Assembly (NCBI GenBank): GCA_964034945.1
Contig: OZ035962.1
Coordinates: 72,001,274 to 72,065,273, forward strand
Direction of reading: 5' to 3'
DNA from: Chrysopilus asiliformis
Lineage: Eukaryota; Arthropoda; Insecta; Diptera; Rhagionidae
Length of the DNA: 64,000 nucleotides
In this document: in pieces, positions 22,301 through 32,215 of the stretch
Numbering within the stretch: position 1 is the first letter of the stretch
Layout: every line of letters starts with the position of its first letter
The notes under the pieces: model-generated
Told to the model about the DNA's origin: nothing
What the model saw: only the letters and a program-made list of their open reading frames with translations
Database searches by the model: none
Translations under genes and position numbers: made by a program

Positions 22301-25300
22301 TGGCCTGAAGTTTAGCTCCAACATAGACCATAAAAAAAATATTGAAAAAACTTAACCCGACAACGACGGGTATGCAAGCTAGTAAAATAAATAAAATAAA
22401 ATATCCTTTTCGCCATCATTCCCCGGAAAAACTGGCATTAGGGGGTTTTCAAGCTCGTTGATCACAAATCTGGTATCAAAATTTCAAAATTTGAATTACG
22501 CAAATCTTGTTTTTCCATTTTTCCTCGGAAAAACTGGCAATATGATATTTTTAGGGTCGCTGAGCTCGAGTCGGGTGTTAGAATGTCGTATTCGAAATCC
22601 AAGTCCTGAAGGAATAACGATTTCAGTTATTTCACGGTGCAAAAAAAAACTTATACTAAAAACTTTAATCCGACAACGACGGGTATGCTAGTCTAAATAT
22701 ATTTCTACGATTTTTTTTGATCCCACATGTTTTATGTTAACTCTATGTGAGCGCTAAACAATGTTGAAAAAAAGAAAATTAAAGCGGAATAAAATTTTAA
22801 TTATATAATGAAACTTTTTTTTCGTAGGGATTTATGGTCTTTGACGATGATATTATTGACTTTCTCGATGTATTTAGAAATGCCAGTGTCTATTCGGATC
22901 GTAGATTTCCACGAAATCACTTTATTTTAATCGCACCAAAAAAGTCGGAAATGGATGAATCCATATTTAATCATGACGTAGTCAAAGGTAATTTGATATC
23001 GTATTTCCCGTTTATGTTTAAATAAATACCTCTCTATTTTATTACCTCTATTTAAATTCTTGTCTATCACCATGGAAAGAATTTTAATTAAAATTTTAAA
23101 AAAATAATTAATTTTTTTATATAGACCATCCCGATGTTCTATTTATTGAGCAAGTTGACACCGCCAACTTTAATTTATGGACAACGCAGTTTGTTGGCAA
23201 ATATAATAATTCAAAGAAGATTTTTTTGGATTCATACAATGGCATTAATAATTCATTTATTACACAAAAGAATCTCTTTCCGGACAAAATTAAAAATCAA
23301 CAAGGTCGACCGTTAAAGCTGGCAACTTTTACCTATAAACCGTATACAATTATAACAAAGCCAGTAGGTATCCATATAACCGACTAAATACCTGTCAAGG
23401 CTTATATATACCATAGAATATTCTAAGCTTTGTTAATAATATTTTCGTCTTGTTTTATAATTTCTTGGTAGGAAACTCCCAAAGATGGGAATGCGAGGGA
23501 CATGGCTGACACCGAGGATTCCCGTGTTCACTTAGATGGAACTGAAGGACTTATAATACTACTTTTTTGTGAAAAGTTTAACTGCAGTACTGAATTGATC
23601 TTAGGCTAGTATTTCATATTATTTAGACATTACTGATTTCCCGATTAGTTTCTAGCAATGCAATGTATTTAACCAGAATACTGGAAAATATGAATATTGT
23701 TTATGAAGCACGTTTAAAAGTGATATTTCTTTAAGTGTATGAAATGTTGAATAGACAAACTGATGACTTTTATATATATTTATAGATCAAGAAGGTGAAT
23801 GGGGTAATTTATACGATAATATGACTGGCACTGGTATTTTTGGCAATTTAATTGCCAGGAATGCGGAAATCGGTATTGGAGCTCTATATTTATGGTAATT
23901 GATATTGTTTTTAATGGACATAAAGATCTAACATAATAAAAAATCTTCATATATTCAGGTACCATGAATATCATTCATTTCAATTTTCAAAGCCCATCAC
24001 TCGTACTGGGATTTCGTGTTTAGTTCCCGTTCCCAGGTAATTCTTAAAAAGAGCACATTACAATTAAACAATTAAACTGTGTTTTCTGAAGACGCATTGC
24101 AAGTTGGCTGTTGCCAGTACAGCCATTCGCTTGGGATTTATGGGTGGCCGTTATTGTTGTAATGATTTTATCATCGATCAGCTTCGAAAAAATGCTCAAA
24201 AACCTTATGAAGTGGAAAATTTTAAAGGGCCGGAGAATTTTTTTACAAGGAACAGAGACCATCTTGAGGACATATTTGGGACAATCAGCAGATATAAGGA
24301 CACATTTAATGTCGATTCGAACGATATTTTTATCTTCATTCATTCTAGGATTATTGATTTCCAATGCTTACAGCGGAGGCTTGTCCAGCATCCTCACGGT
24401 TCCAAGGTAAAAATCGAGGATCATGAAAAAAAAAATTATCGCATTTGATATTTAACTACTTGCAGCTATGAAGAACCAATTGACAGTATTCAAAAAATTG
24501 CTGAAAAGCGTTTGTCGTGGGCAGCAACATCCCCTGCTTGGATCTACACAATTCAAGGTTCGCCAGATGTGAGTAAGGAGCTGTCCATAAAATACATCAC
24601 GCTAATTTCCGGCCTCTCGCACACCCCCCCCCCCCCTTCCCCATTTCCCCCACCGTTTTCCTTAAATTATTGTCCTTTTCCTCAAATTTTCCGGGAAAAA
24701 ATCTTATCTGGAGATTTTGGAGGTCGCTGAGTACGATTCTGCCATTAAGAAGTCTGTAAATATAACGAGAGGTCCTTTAACAATAACGTAATATTTCTTT
24801 CTTTCAAATTTTCCTGGGGGGTTTTGAGGTCACTAAATCCGATCCTGGCGTTAAAAAGTCCGTAACGACAACGGAAGGTAACGTCATTATACTTTCTTAA
24901 AATTTTTCGGGAAAAAAACTTATCTGGGGATTTTTGGGGTCGCTGAATCCGGAAAAAAAACTTATCTGGGGATTTTTGGGGTCACTGAATCCGATTCTGA
25001 AGTCAAAAAGTCTGCAAGGAGATTTCAAAGGCAAGGGCTAAAAAGTATTCGAAGACTGAAAATTACGAAATAAAAAAAAACAATTTAGAAAACCAGTTTT
25101 CTAATATTGCACTAAAAAGTACAAAAAAAATTTCCACTAATGTTTCAAGATTCCAACAGCAATCTTTAAAATAGTTTATTTTGATAAAAATATAGTGTGT
25201 GGCGTTGGAACAGTGTAAAACTGCACCGCCACCATTATGGTTGACGGGTATTACAGTAGCCGTATGATTAAAAACGTATGTGTGCTGTGTTCAAACAGCA

Positions 25301-27979
25301 AATGCAACGCCATACACTTTATATTTTTATCAAAATAAACAATTTTAAAGAAAAGTTTTGTATTTTTTAGTGCATTTTGAAAGTGTATAACATTAGAAAA
25401 CTTGCTTTAAATTATTTTTTTAAGAGTTGTGTTATTTTTTATACCCGTATGGTGAAATCAAAGGGTATATTAGTCTTGCCTTACCGTTTGTAACGCCAAG
25501 ATCCCGTTATCACACACAAAAATTAATTACACCAGTGTGTTTAGAATGATAAGAAAAAGTTGAATTTAGCATGTCCGTCCGTGCGTCCGTCTGTCCGTCC
25601 GTCTGTCCGTCTGTCCGTCTGTCCGTCTGTCCGTCTGTCCGTCTGTCCGTCTGTCCGTCTGTCCGTCTGTCCGTCTGTCCGTCTGTCCGTCTGTCCGTCT
25701 TTCCGTCTGTCCGTCTGTCCGTCTTTCCGTCTGTCCGTATGTCCGTCTGTCCGTCCGTCTGTCCGTCCGTCTGTCCGTCCGCTGTCCGTCCGTCTGTCCG
25801 TCCGTCTGTCCGTCCGTCTGTCCGTCCGTCTGTCCGTCCGTCTGTCCGTCTGTCCGTCCGTCTGTGGCGCGGATTGCGGGCGCCCGGATTGAGCTAGAGA
25901 CTTGAAATTTTACGCAGATTGGTTTTTCGTAAAATTCAAGGCTAAGTTCGTTAATGGGCAAAAATGGACCATTAGAAAACGAACGAAAACATTTTTTGCG
26001 AATATCTCAAAAACGGTGCATCTTATCAAAAAAGTGCAAGAACAAAAGTTATTTAGGATATGATTCTACATAAAACTCCCATACATTTTAAAAAATCTTA
26101 TTGAAAAGTTTGCCTTCAAAGTGAAATTTTGAATCGCCGTCAATCACCATATGGGTTTTCAATAATTGCCAGCAATTATAGCTTTTGTTATGTTGTTAAA
26201 AAGCACTTGTATGAAATGTGCATATCTGACACTTTCAGTTTTAACAGCATTTATTTTCTAATTTTCTTCTTTTGTTAATTAAAAAATCGTAAAAACTTAA
26301 AACCCAATAAAATTCTTTTTCATAACACATGCATCGAAAATATGCCTTTCGATGCCTCCGTAGCGGGTCGAAAGTTGCGTTTTCGGCCCTAGGGGCGAAA
26401 GTGCGATTAGCAGGCCGAAACTGTGTTTTCGCGACGTTTATGAATGAAACTGAACGAGTGAAGTTATAGCTATACGAGCGCAGTGTGATTTACAATAGTT
26501 GCGCATTGTCGATTTCCATTTTTTGTTATGTTGATTTTTTATTTCAAAGGAAAGAAATTTAAAAATTAAAATCTGTTTTGACCAACATTTCATAGTAATA
26601 AAACGAATTTATAGAATAAAGTTGTTTTGTTTCTTTTAAAATTTACTTCTGTTGAAGGGCTCCGCCCCTGGACCCCGTATATGGGGCTTCTCCCCCCAAA
26701 CCCCCGTTTGCATTACTCTGCAATACGAAAATCGCATTTAAATGGCATCTCAAGTCATATTTTCAATGAATTTGTTATGAAAAATTGTATACGCAACTCG
26801 GAGCGAGTCAACGATTTCACTCGTGTGATATCTGCCCTCGCTTCGCTCGTGCAGCTAACTTCACACTCTTGAAAACGTTGACTTTCGCCCCTTGTTGCGT
26901 AATATACTATTGCAACCCACGGTTTTTTGATGTTAGAATTTGTAACAAAAGAATATAACCGACAATACACTAACAGCCAATCTATCAGTTCAGTTCGACT
27001 TGAATCGTCGTCCAATAATCATTATATTAATCGCAACCCAACTGTGTTTTATTTTAACTTTCAAGCTATTGATCTCTTAACATTTGACAACAATTTTACT
27101 AACTCCCGTAGATCATAAATATTTCAGAGCCCATTTACAAAATTAAGTTTGTCTGGCACAAAATAAAATAAAAAAAAATCAGGTATTAAACATTTTTTCA
27201 TCATTTCAATTTGTAGCCGGTAATTCAGAAGGCATTAAGCTTATTTCACCTTTTAACTGAAGACCAAATGCGAGTAAAAAGCTTTACCAAGAAATACGGA
27301 TTTACAATTGAGAGACTTCCTTTTGGTAAGTTTAAATTTAAATTTTTGAAAAGGACTTTTCCCTCTTCATAATTGTTTCTTCAAGGACATTTTGCTGTTG
27401 GCTCACATATCACAGAAGAGGCAGCTGAATTTCTTCAAATGATGATGACTGACATATATTATGAATACTGTGTGCTATTTTCGTTTAAAACCTGGTCGGG
27501 AATGGAAGATTTCGATGATCTAGTATTGCGTGTACAACAAAGTGGCATTCAGAAATATTGGGAATATTCGGTAAGAAAAACAATTACAGTTTATGGAATT
27601 AGTTTGCAATTTTTTTTGTGTACAATTTTTTTTATGACACATTTATCAGTTAGCTAATTTTTTTTTAAATTTTTTTATATAAGTCTTTTCTTTTTCTACC
27701 AATATTTTGAACAATTAAACAACAACTAATAAGATCTCATTCTCAATTAAAATTTGTTTACAGATAATTGCAAAGTATTCCAGTATTAAAATTCAAGTCA
27801 AGGTGGCGTTATCCAGACTTAGGGAAAAATCGAATGATCCAGAAGCTCTAGGCTTAATTAATTCACTAGGAATGATGATCATCTGGGCAATCGGTATCAC
27901 TATAAGCTCTATTGCCTTTTTCTTCGAAATCTGTGGATTTTCAGCAAAGCGAAAAAGAACATTGGCCACTGAAATTTAA
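19386..27979 (+). CDS. Ionotropic receptor (IR) family, 12 exons
   Basis: A ligand-gated cation channel subunit of the variant ionotropic glutamate receptor family, in the membrane of sensory neurons. Exons: 19386-19443, 19538-19746, 22828-22987, 23125-23363, 23472-23604, 23786-23894, 23959-24036, 24092-24406, 24466-24568, 27217-27325, 27386-27570, 27764-27979. All junctions keep phase and total 637 residues, a normal IR length. Ligand lobe S1 starts near KLATFTYKPYTII (about 207-219) and includes GIGALYLWYHEY and QFSKPITRTGISCL. M1 is about 341-358. M3 ends in SNAYSGGLSSILTVP (419-433), the counterpart of the SYTANLAAFLT block. S2 begins YEEPIDSIQKIAE, and M4 is about 602-620. The Arg that binds glutamate in true receptors is absent at its expected place, as in many IRs. 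Intron 5 seems to use a GC donor. The start is uncertain: no clear signal peptide is seen, so an upstream exon is possible. The WYHEY..RTG region suggests the Ir21a group, but I am not sure. Confidence 0.88.
19813..20462 (+). mobile_element. Helitron-type element in IR intron 2
   Basis: It begins TCATACTAATATATAAAAAT after an A and ends with a GCCGGG hairpin half followed by CAAATTCTAG, then T. Insertion between A and T with TC..CTAG termini is the Helitron rule. It contains (GTCT)n, the AACCGATTGACTTGAAATTT box and two further direct copies of the ACTGAACCGATTGGCCTGAA block. There is no coding capacity; the minus-strand ORFs at 19818-20334 arise from the repeats. Confidence 0.85.
20609..20861. 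mobile_element. Palindromic MITE in IR intron 2 (CGCTCATTCAATGC)
   Basis: Arms CGCTCATTCAATGCAACAAC..GGCATAACTC and their inverse are about 37 bp each. It is about 253 bp long and non-coding. AT or ATA is repeated at the two edges, but the duplication is uncertain. Confidence 0.7.
20916..21695 (+). mobile_element. CACTA-like repeat (CACTCTAGAAAAT), 3'-truncated
   Basis: It starts CACTCTAGAAAATTTTATTG after TA. The word GTAATTTTAC or GTAAAATTAC recurs about ten times. Its inner part, for example TTCCCGGGCATGTCTGCC and AATCCTGTGTGGCGCC in inverse, is shared with the right-edge copy at 63532-64000, whose end CACTGTAGAAAAT is the matching inverted terminus. This copy breaks off near 21695. It has no transposase. 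Confidence 0.6.
21902..22382 (+). mobile_element. Complete non-autonomous Helitron in IR intron 2
   Basis: TCATACTAATATATAAAAAT follows an A at 21901. The end is ACCCGACAACGACGGGTATG then CAAGCTAG, with T at 22383. It contains a short GTCTGTTTGTCTG tract and three copies of the AACCGATTG..CTGAAATTTGGCAT box. The length is 481 bp. ORFs on both strands (21844-22237) are repeat by-products. Confidence 0.88.
22392..22691 (+). mobile_element. Second Helitron 3' part in IR intron 2
   Basis: It ends CCGACAACGACGGGTATG then CTAG, with T at 22692. It contains two copies of the approximately 120-bp CCCCGGAAAAACTGGCA..GATCACAA unit. The 5' end is not defined, and the copy lies directly behind the Helitron at 21902-22382. 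Confidence 0.65.
23605..23606 (+). other. Likely GC splice donor of IR intron 5
   Basis: The exon ends TGAATTGATCTTAG and the intron starts GCTAGT. Only this junction joins FNCSTELIL to DQEGEWGNLY in phase. The in-frame alternative runs into TAG. A GT at about 23567 would also keep phase but deletes a conserved-looking stretch. GC-AG introns are a known minor class. Confidence 0.6.
24640..25040 (+). repeat. Helitron-type 120-bp unit array in IR intron 9
   Basis: At least three units with TTTTCCGGGAAAAAATCTTA, TCTGG.GATTTTTGGGGTCGC and TGAATCCGATTCTG. Part of one unit is duplicated at 24900-24990. The same unit occurs near 31830, 35480, 37100, 52000, 62250 and 62550. A C12 run lies at 24623. 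Confidence 0.65.
25084..25405. repeat. Foldback element in IR intron 9 (copy 1)
   Basis: Arms such as GTTTTCTAATATTGCACTAA and its inverse, plus TTTTGATAAAAATATAGTGTG and its inverse, form a long hairpin. A second copy is at 31925-32213. Both copies lie next to 120-bp Helitron-type units. Confidence 0.6.
25441..26335 (+). mobile_element. DINE-like family B copy with a long GTCY microsatellite
   Basis: The start ATACCCGTATGGTGAAATCAAAGGGTAT can form a hairpin and closely parallels the start of Drosophila INE-1/DINE-1. Then come CCTTACCGTTTGTAACGCCA, the microsatellite, GAGCTAGAGACTTGAAATTT and AAAACGGTGCATCTTATC. A TCACCATATGGGTTTTC block near 26145 mirrors the start. The 3' limit is approximate. 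It sits in IR intron 9. Confidence 0.75.
25571..25866 (+). repeat. (GTCC/GTCT)n microsatellite
   Basis: About 296 bp of almost uninterrupted GTCY tetramers. The (GTCT)(GTCC) order alternates in blocks. The long ORFs here in three frames encode only Arg-Leu-Ser-Val-Cys-Pro type repeats and are artefacts. Confidence 0.95.
26388..26903. repeat. Inverted-repeat element in IR intron 9 (GGGGCGAAAGT)
   Basis: The left side AGGGGCGAAAGT..GTGAAGTTATAGC..ACGAGCG is matched in inverse on the right by GCTCGTGCAGCTAACTTCAC..ACTTTCGCCCCT. Similarity is imperfect. Between them is a GC-rich stretch with GGGCTCCGCCCCTGGACCCC. The class is unknown. Confidence 0.5.
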
Positions 27980-28708
27980 TTTTTTTTCCACATCCAAAAG
28001 GGTTGCGTTTTCAAAATTTCACAAAATTAAAAATTAAAAGTTATTGGTTCGTCTCAGGTATCCGTCGAACTTCAATAATAGGACAGGATGGCAGCATTTG
28101 TAAGGATTTTCCGTCTAGTCAAAACTATCTCATCCTCAGTCTTCTCAGTCAGTGTAATTTTGTCCTAAAATTTAAAATATCTAAAATATTAATTGAGGCA
28201 CTCAAAGCAAAAATAGATTAATTCACAAAATCGCGATTTTGGGATTTTTTTTTGTCAAGGCTGAAGGTAGTTGGCCTGTATTTGTTACAAGCATTATTTA
28301 GAGGAATACTAAGTTGCCATAACCTCAAACGTTAATCGTTTTTGCATTTTATTTCTGCTTAAAAACGACACAATGGTATTTTGTAGATGCGTAACCTATA
28401 TATTTGCAAGGTGTGCACTGGTTCTAGGTACCACTTTGGAAAATTATATTTCATAATATGTCTGATGTGTCTAGAAAAAAATTTTATTTTTGGTATGAAA
28501 CACTAACAATAACATTTAATTTACGATTCGAACCACTCAAATCGTATTCTCCAAGTGGAGTCCCAGGTAAACTTTAGTTTCGATAGGTCTTTCAAAATAA
28601 GGAATTCGTTTCGCAGTTCGAATTTATAGGAAAGAGTGGGGTTGAAAAACAAGGATCGTCACTACTCGATAGAGAAAATTGAAAAAAAATCTGTTTGATT
28701 CTATTTCC
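27980..28708. other. Downstream of the IR gene, no gene seen
   Basis: It holds the presumed 3' UTR of the IR gene. No clear AATAAA close to the stop was found. The ORF at 28003-28221 has no domain. Confidence 0.3.
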
Positions 28709-29245
28709 TCAAAGAAAACCTTTGGTTTTTTTCTCATGAAAATCCGAAAATTGGGTGACGAGTAATGGCCCAAAATCGGGGTTTCGGTCAAAACTTACCC
28801 CTTCCCTTGCTGCGAAACACTCTTTATAAAGGACTTTCTGCCCGTTTTGAAAACACACGTGTGTCTTAGCTTTCGGTCTACTATAGTATAAAAACAATTC
28901 AATGAAATCGGCGGATCGGTTTGGGGTACTTAACTTGTTAACTAAAACAAAATAAAAATGGTGTACAAAAGTATCCCGAAATAAATGTTCAATTTCCATT
29001 ATTTTCAAAAAGTTCGAATTTATGTTCCAACTATAATTTTTTGGCAGCCACGATTCGACCCGTGTGCCTGACGATTCGACCTGCGCGACTAAAAAATACG
29101 AGTTTTGGGTACTCAACTCACTCCGCTTTTCATGACATACTACATAGTCTGACTTAAGACGCACAAATGCATAATGAAGCGAATATCAAATACTCACATT
29201 TTCTTAGTCGCGCTAATCGATTCGTCAGGCACACGGCAATTGGAA
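28700..29245. repeat. Dispersed repeat family E, copy 1, with inverted arms
   Basis: The part around TAGCTTTCGGTCTACTATAG and GGTTTGGGGTACTTAACTTG recurs in inverse near 40800-40870 and in part near 52600-52650. ACCCGTGTGCCTGACGATTCG near 29060 is inverted near 29220. The 151-codon minus-strand ORF (28709-29164) lies entirely within this repeat and has no recognised domain. Confidence 0.5.
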
Positions 29246-29454
29246 TGTTCAATCATGTCCAAGTGGCTGTCAACCACTGACCCTTAGCGATGGATGTGGT
29301 TCTTTTTTGCTTAAGTTTTGTGAATAAATACAAGGGATCTCATGGCTAGTTCTTGAGACCAAATTTTATCATAGAAAAAAAATTTATTAGTTCTTAAGAC
29401 GAAATTTTATAATTTTTTTGCGACTTCTATTTCGTGTAATTTTTACACTCTATA

Positions 29455-30090
29455 TAAGAATCATATAGGAATATATTAGATTTAGTATACCGTTTGTAAC
29501 GCATCTAATTAATCATCGGACACAAAAAAGAACTACACCAGGTTGTTAGCGATGACAAAAGATTTTGATTTCCGCATGTGCGTGTCTATCCGTCTGTATG
29601 TCTGCCCGTCTGTATATTTCTGAACACCATAACTTTTAAAATTTTGCTAGAGATTTAAAATTTTGTATAGTTACATTTCTTGTAAATATCTAGGCTAAGT
29701 TCTTGAACATGCAAAATCGGACCATTCCTTTCCATCTCCCCCCATATAAAGGAATTAGTTTTTTCGCAATTTTCTCGAAAACGGTGAGTAATATCAAAAA
29801 AATTATTCAGGTAAAATCTATTTAGAATAGGATTTTACATAATTCGTCCCCACACCAAAACCCAATCGGACCATTGCTTCCCTCTCTACCATGCAAATGG
29901 AATACTTTTTTCCTGTTTTCTGGAAAACTGTGGATCGGATCGAAAAATTTATAAAGATAAAATATGTTTAGAATATGATTTTACATAACCATTCCATATA
30001 TTAAAATCCAATCGTCCACTCCTTTCCTCTCGCCTATACAAATTGTTTTTTTTAAATGAATATTTTGCCTGTAATCATATAGAGTATTTG
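29455..30090 (+). mobile_element. DINE-like family A copy
   Basis: Start CACTCTATATAAGAATCATATAG, then ATACCGTTTGTAACGCATC, a short GTCT tract, GCTAGAGATTTAAAATTTTG, and three rounds of the TTTTCTCGAAAAC / GGATTTTACATAA block. It ends near AATCATATAGAGTA, which inverts the start. Confidence 0.7.
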
Positions 30091-30285
30091 ACGATTGGTC
30101 CCTGGCAATTGTGCCCTTTCTCATGTTTTTTAATCAAATGGCCGGATAACATTTTTAATAAAAAATTTTTGTTGAATTTTTGTGTTCACTACGAAAGAAA
30201 GTTTTGAAGTGCAAAATGAGTTTAACTCATAACTGACAAATAATAATCCGGTCAGGCTTGCACCCTTTTCTATTCAAATACTTTT

Positions 30286-30359
30286 GAGATGCTAAGAACC
30301 AAAAGAGATGCTAAGAACCAAAAGAGATGCTAAGAACCAAAAGAGATGCTAAGAACCAA
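30286..30359 (+). repeat. Four tandem copies of a 19-bp unit
   Basis: GAGATGCTAAGAACCAAAA is repeated without spacers; the last copy is incomplete. It is a young minisatellite. Confidence 0.9.
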
Positions 30360-30434
30360 TATTTTTCTTTCTTTAAATTGGTGCACATAAATATAAGTAC
30401 CATTAAATTTATTTTGTTCACTTTTCTATAAATA

Positions 30435-31009
30435 CACTCATACCTCGCTATACGGCCGCTCTTTATACGGCTTTTCGCTATAACGGCCTTCTTTAATTAT
30501 GGCACTTTTTCGATTTACGGCCCAAAATGTTTCGTTATACGGCCCAAAAAAAATTGCGAAAAAAAACAAAAGCTATAATTGCCAATCTGGCAATTATTGA
30601 AAACCCGTATGGTGATTTAAGTGAACGGCGGTTCATTTTCGTCATCAGATTAGAACCGATTTAAACATTTTAAATTATGTTTTTTATTATGTATATGGAC
30701 ACGTGCATATGAATTTTTTTAAATTTTTTTTAAATTATCTTTTTATGTACATATGAATTTTTTTTTGTTATTGAAGTCATCCTTATATTACTTGTTATGT
30801 ATTTTTATTTTGTATGTAAGCATTTTTAAATGAAATAAAAAGAAAAAAAATGCTTTTTAAACTAAAAACTACGTTATTTAAAAAAAATTGGAACGGATCC
30901 TATTGAATTTGCATGGGTTTGTATGAAAATAATTGATTCGTTATACGGCTTTTCGCTTTACGGCTAACTTTCCCGGAACGTATCTAGGCCGTAAAGCGAG
31001 GTATGAGTG
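30435..31009. mobile_element. pogo/Tigger-like MITE (CACTCATACCTCGC)
   Basis: Ends CACTCATACCTCGCTATACG and CGTAAAGCGAGGTATGAGTG are flanked by TA (30433-30434, 31010-31011). CGGCTTTTCGCT words recur near both ends. A fragment of DINE-like family B (about 30555-30625, AAGCTATAATTGCC..CCCGTATGGTGA) lies inside. There is no transposase. Confidence 0.8.
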
Positions 31010-31011
31010 TA

Positions 31012-31800
31012 TAAAAAAAATTGTTTGTTTTAATGGTCTGAATCGTTACTTTGAGCGCCTCAATTAAAATCTAAAAAAAAAACTAAAAAACATAAAATTA
31101 CAAGTTCACTAAATTTTAGTTTAAAAAAAATTGTGTAATATAAAAAATAAAAATTATTATGTGTTATAAATATTAGATTATTTTTTATAAAATCAATTTT
31201 CCTGTTACGATATCAATTCACAATATATTCACATTTTTACCTACATAGATTATATCAAAACAAAATACAACAATTTCCGTTTATCTAAAAATCAATTGAT
31301 TAAGGAAATGGTATGAACTCATATATGAACACGGATATTGACAAAATATGAATTGTTTTTCAGCAAATATGTTATTTCCTGTACAAATATATTCAATAAA
31401 TTGAGAAGTAAAAAATATGAAATAAATACGGGAGAATAAAATAAAAAAAACGATACATTTTGTGCACCAATTGTTTCATCAGAATGCCAAGAGTCTTTTT
31501 TTTTGTGCAATCGTTGTGAAGTGTCACAAAGTTTTACCTTCCATTTTTTGCATTTTTCATTGGGAATTATTAAATTACTCAAGGTTTAAAACACGATAAA
31601 ATGGTTTTTTGTCATTTTTTGCAAGATTAATACTTTGAGATTCCTGATGAGCCAATAAATTTATTTTTTTTTATCAACCCATTTGCATCGCAAGCGTATA
31701 TATATGCGGTTTTTGTACATACACGCACGTATATATACGCACTCGCTATTCAAATAACATTTTAAGCAACCGTGTCCTCTTTATTCACATATTTCGTCAC
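31012..31800. other. No gene seen
   Basis: AT-rich. A minus-strand ORF (31319-31582, 87 codons) is Lys/Phe-rich and unrecognised. A TATATATGCG / CGTATATATACG pair near 31695-31740 is a small palindrome. Confidence 0.3.
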
Positions 31801-31804
31801 CAGG

Positions 31805-32215
31805 CAAATTAAGAAGTCGGTAAGGACAACGACAGATCCTGTAAGGATACCATGATTATTCTTTTCCTTATATTTTCGAAGAAAAAATCTTATCTTGGAG
31901 TTTTTGAAGTTTCTAAATGCCATTCTGACGTTAAGAAATCTGTAAAAATTAGTGTTATATACTTTTAAATGTTTGGTAAAAAAATATAATGCGTTGTGGT
32001 GTTGGAACAGTGGGAAACTGCACCGCTACTGTAGTTTACGGCTACAGTAAAACAGTATGTGTGTTGAGTTCAAAGAGCAAATGCGATGTCATACACTTTA
32101 TATTTTTATCAAAATCCTACATTTTAAAAAGAACATTTCTCTTGACGCCCCAAAACATTAGTGGAAAAGCTGCTTTTTTGTGCATTTTGAAAGTGCGTAA
32201 CATTAGAAAACTTGT
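31805..32215 (+). repeat. Helitron-type unit plus foldback element (copy 2)
   Basis: One 120-bp unit (GATCCTGTAAGGATACCATG..AAATCTTATCTTGG) is followed by the foldback family also seen at 25084-25405, with the shared words GTTGGAACAGTG..AAACTGCACCGC and CATACACTTTATATTTTTAT. The ORF at 31989-32345 is a by-product. Confidence 0.55.

Noticed and set aside
24104..24448. 114-codon ORF over IR exon 8 in another frame, and the 24044-24364 minus ORF
   Set aside because: They are shadows of the exon that encodes M1-M3 of the receptor.
25560..25961. Three ORFs of 108-131 codons on both strands
   Set aside because: They are translations of the GTCY microsatellite in several frames.
28709..29164. 151-codon minus-strand ORF
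   Set aside because: It lies wholly within a dispersed repeat (family E) with other copies near 40800 and 52600. It has no domain and the frame is not kept there.
30286..30359. Regular short repeats that might suggest a CRISPR-like array
   Set aside because: Units are contiguous with no spacers, and the genome is eukaryotic. It is a minisatellite.
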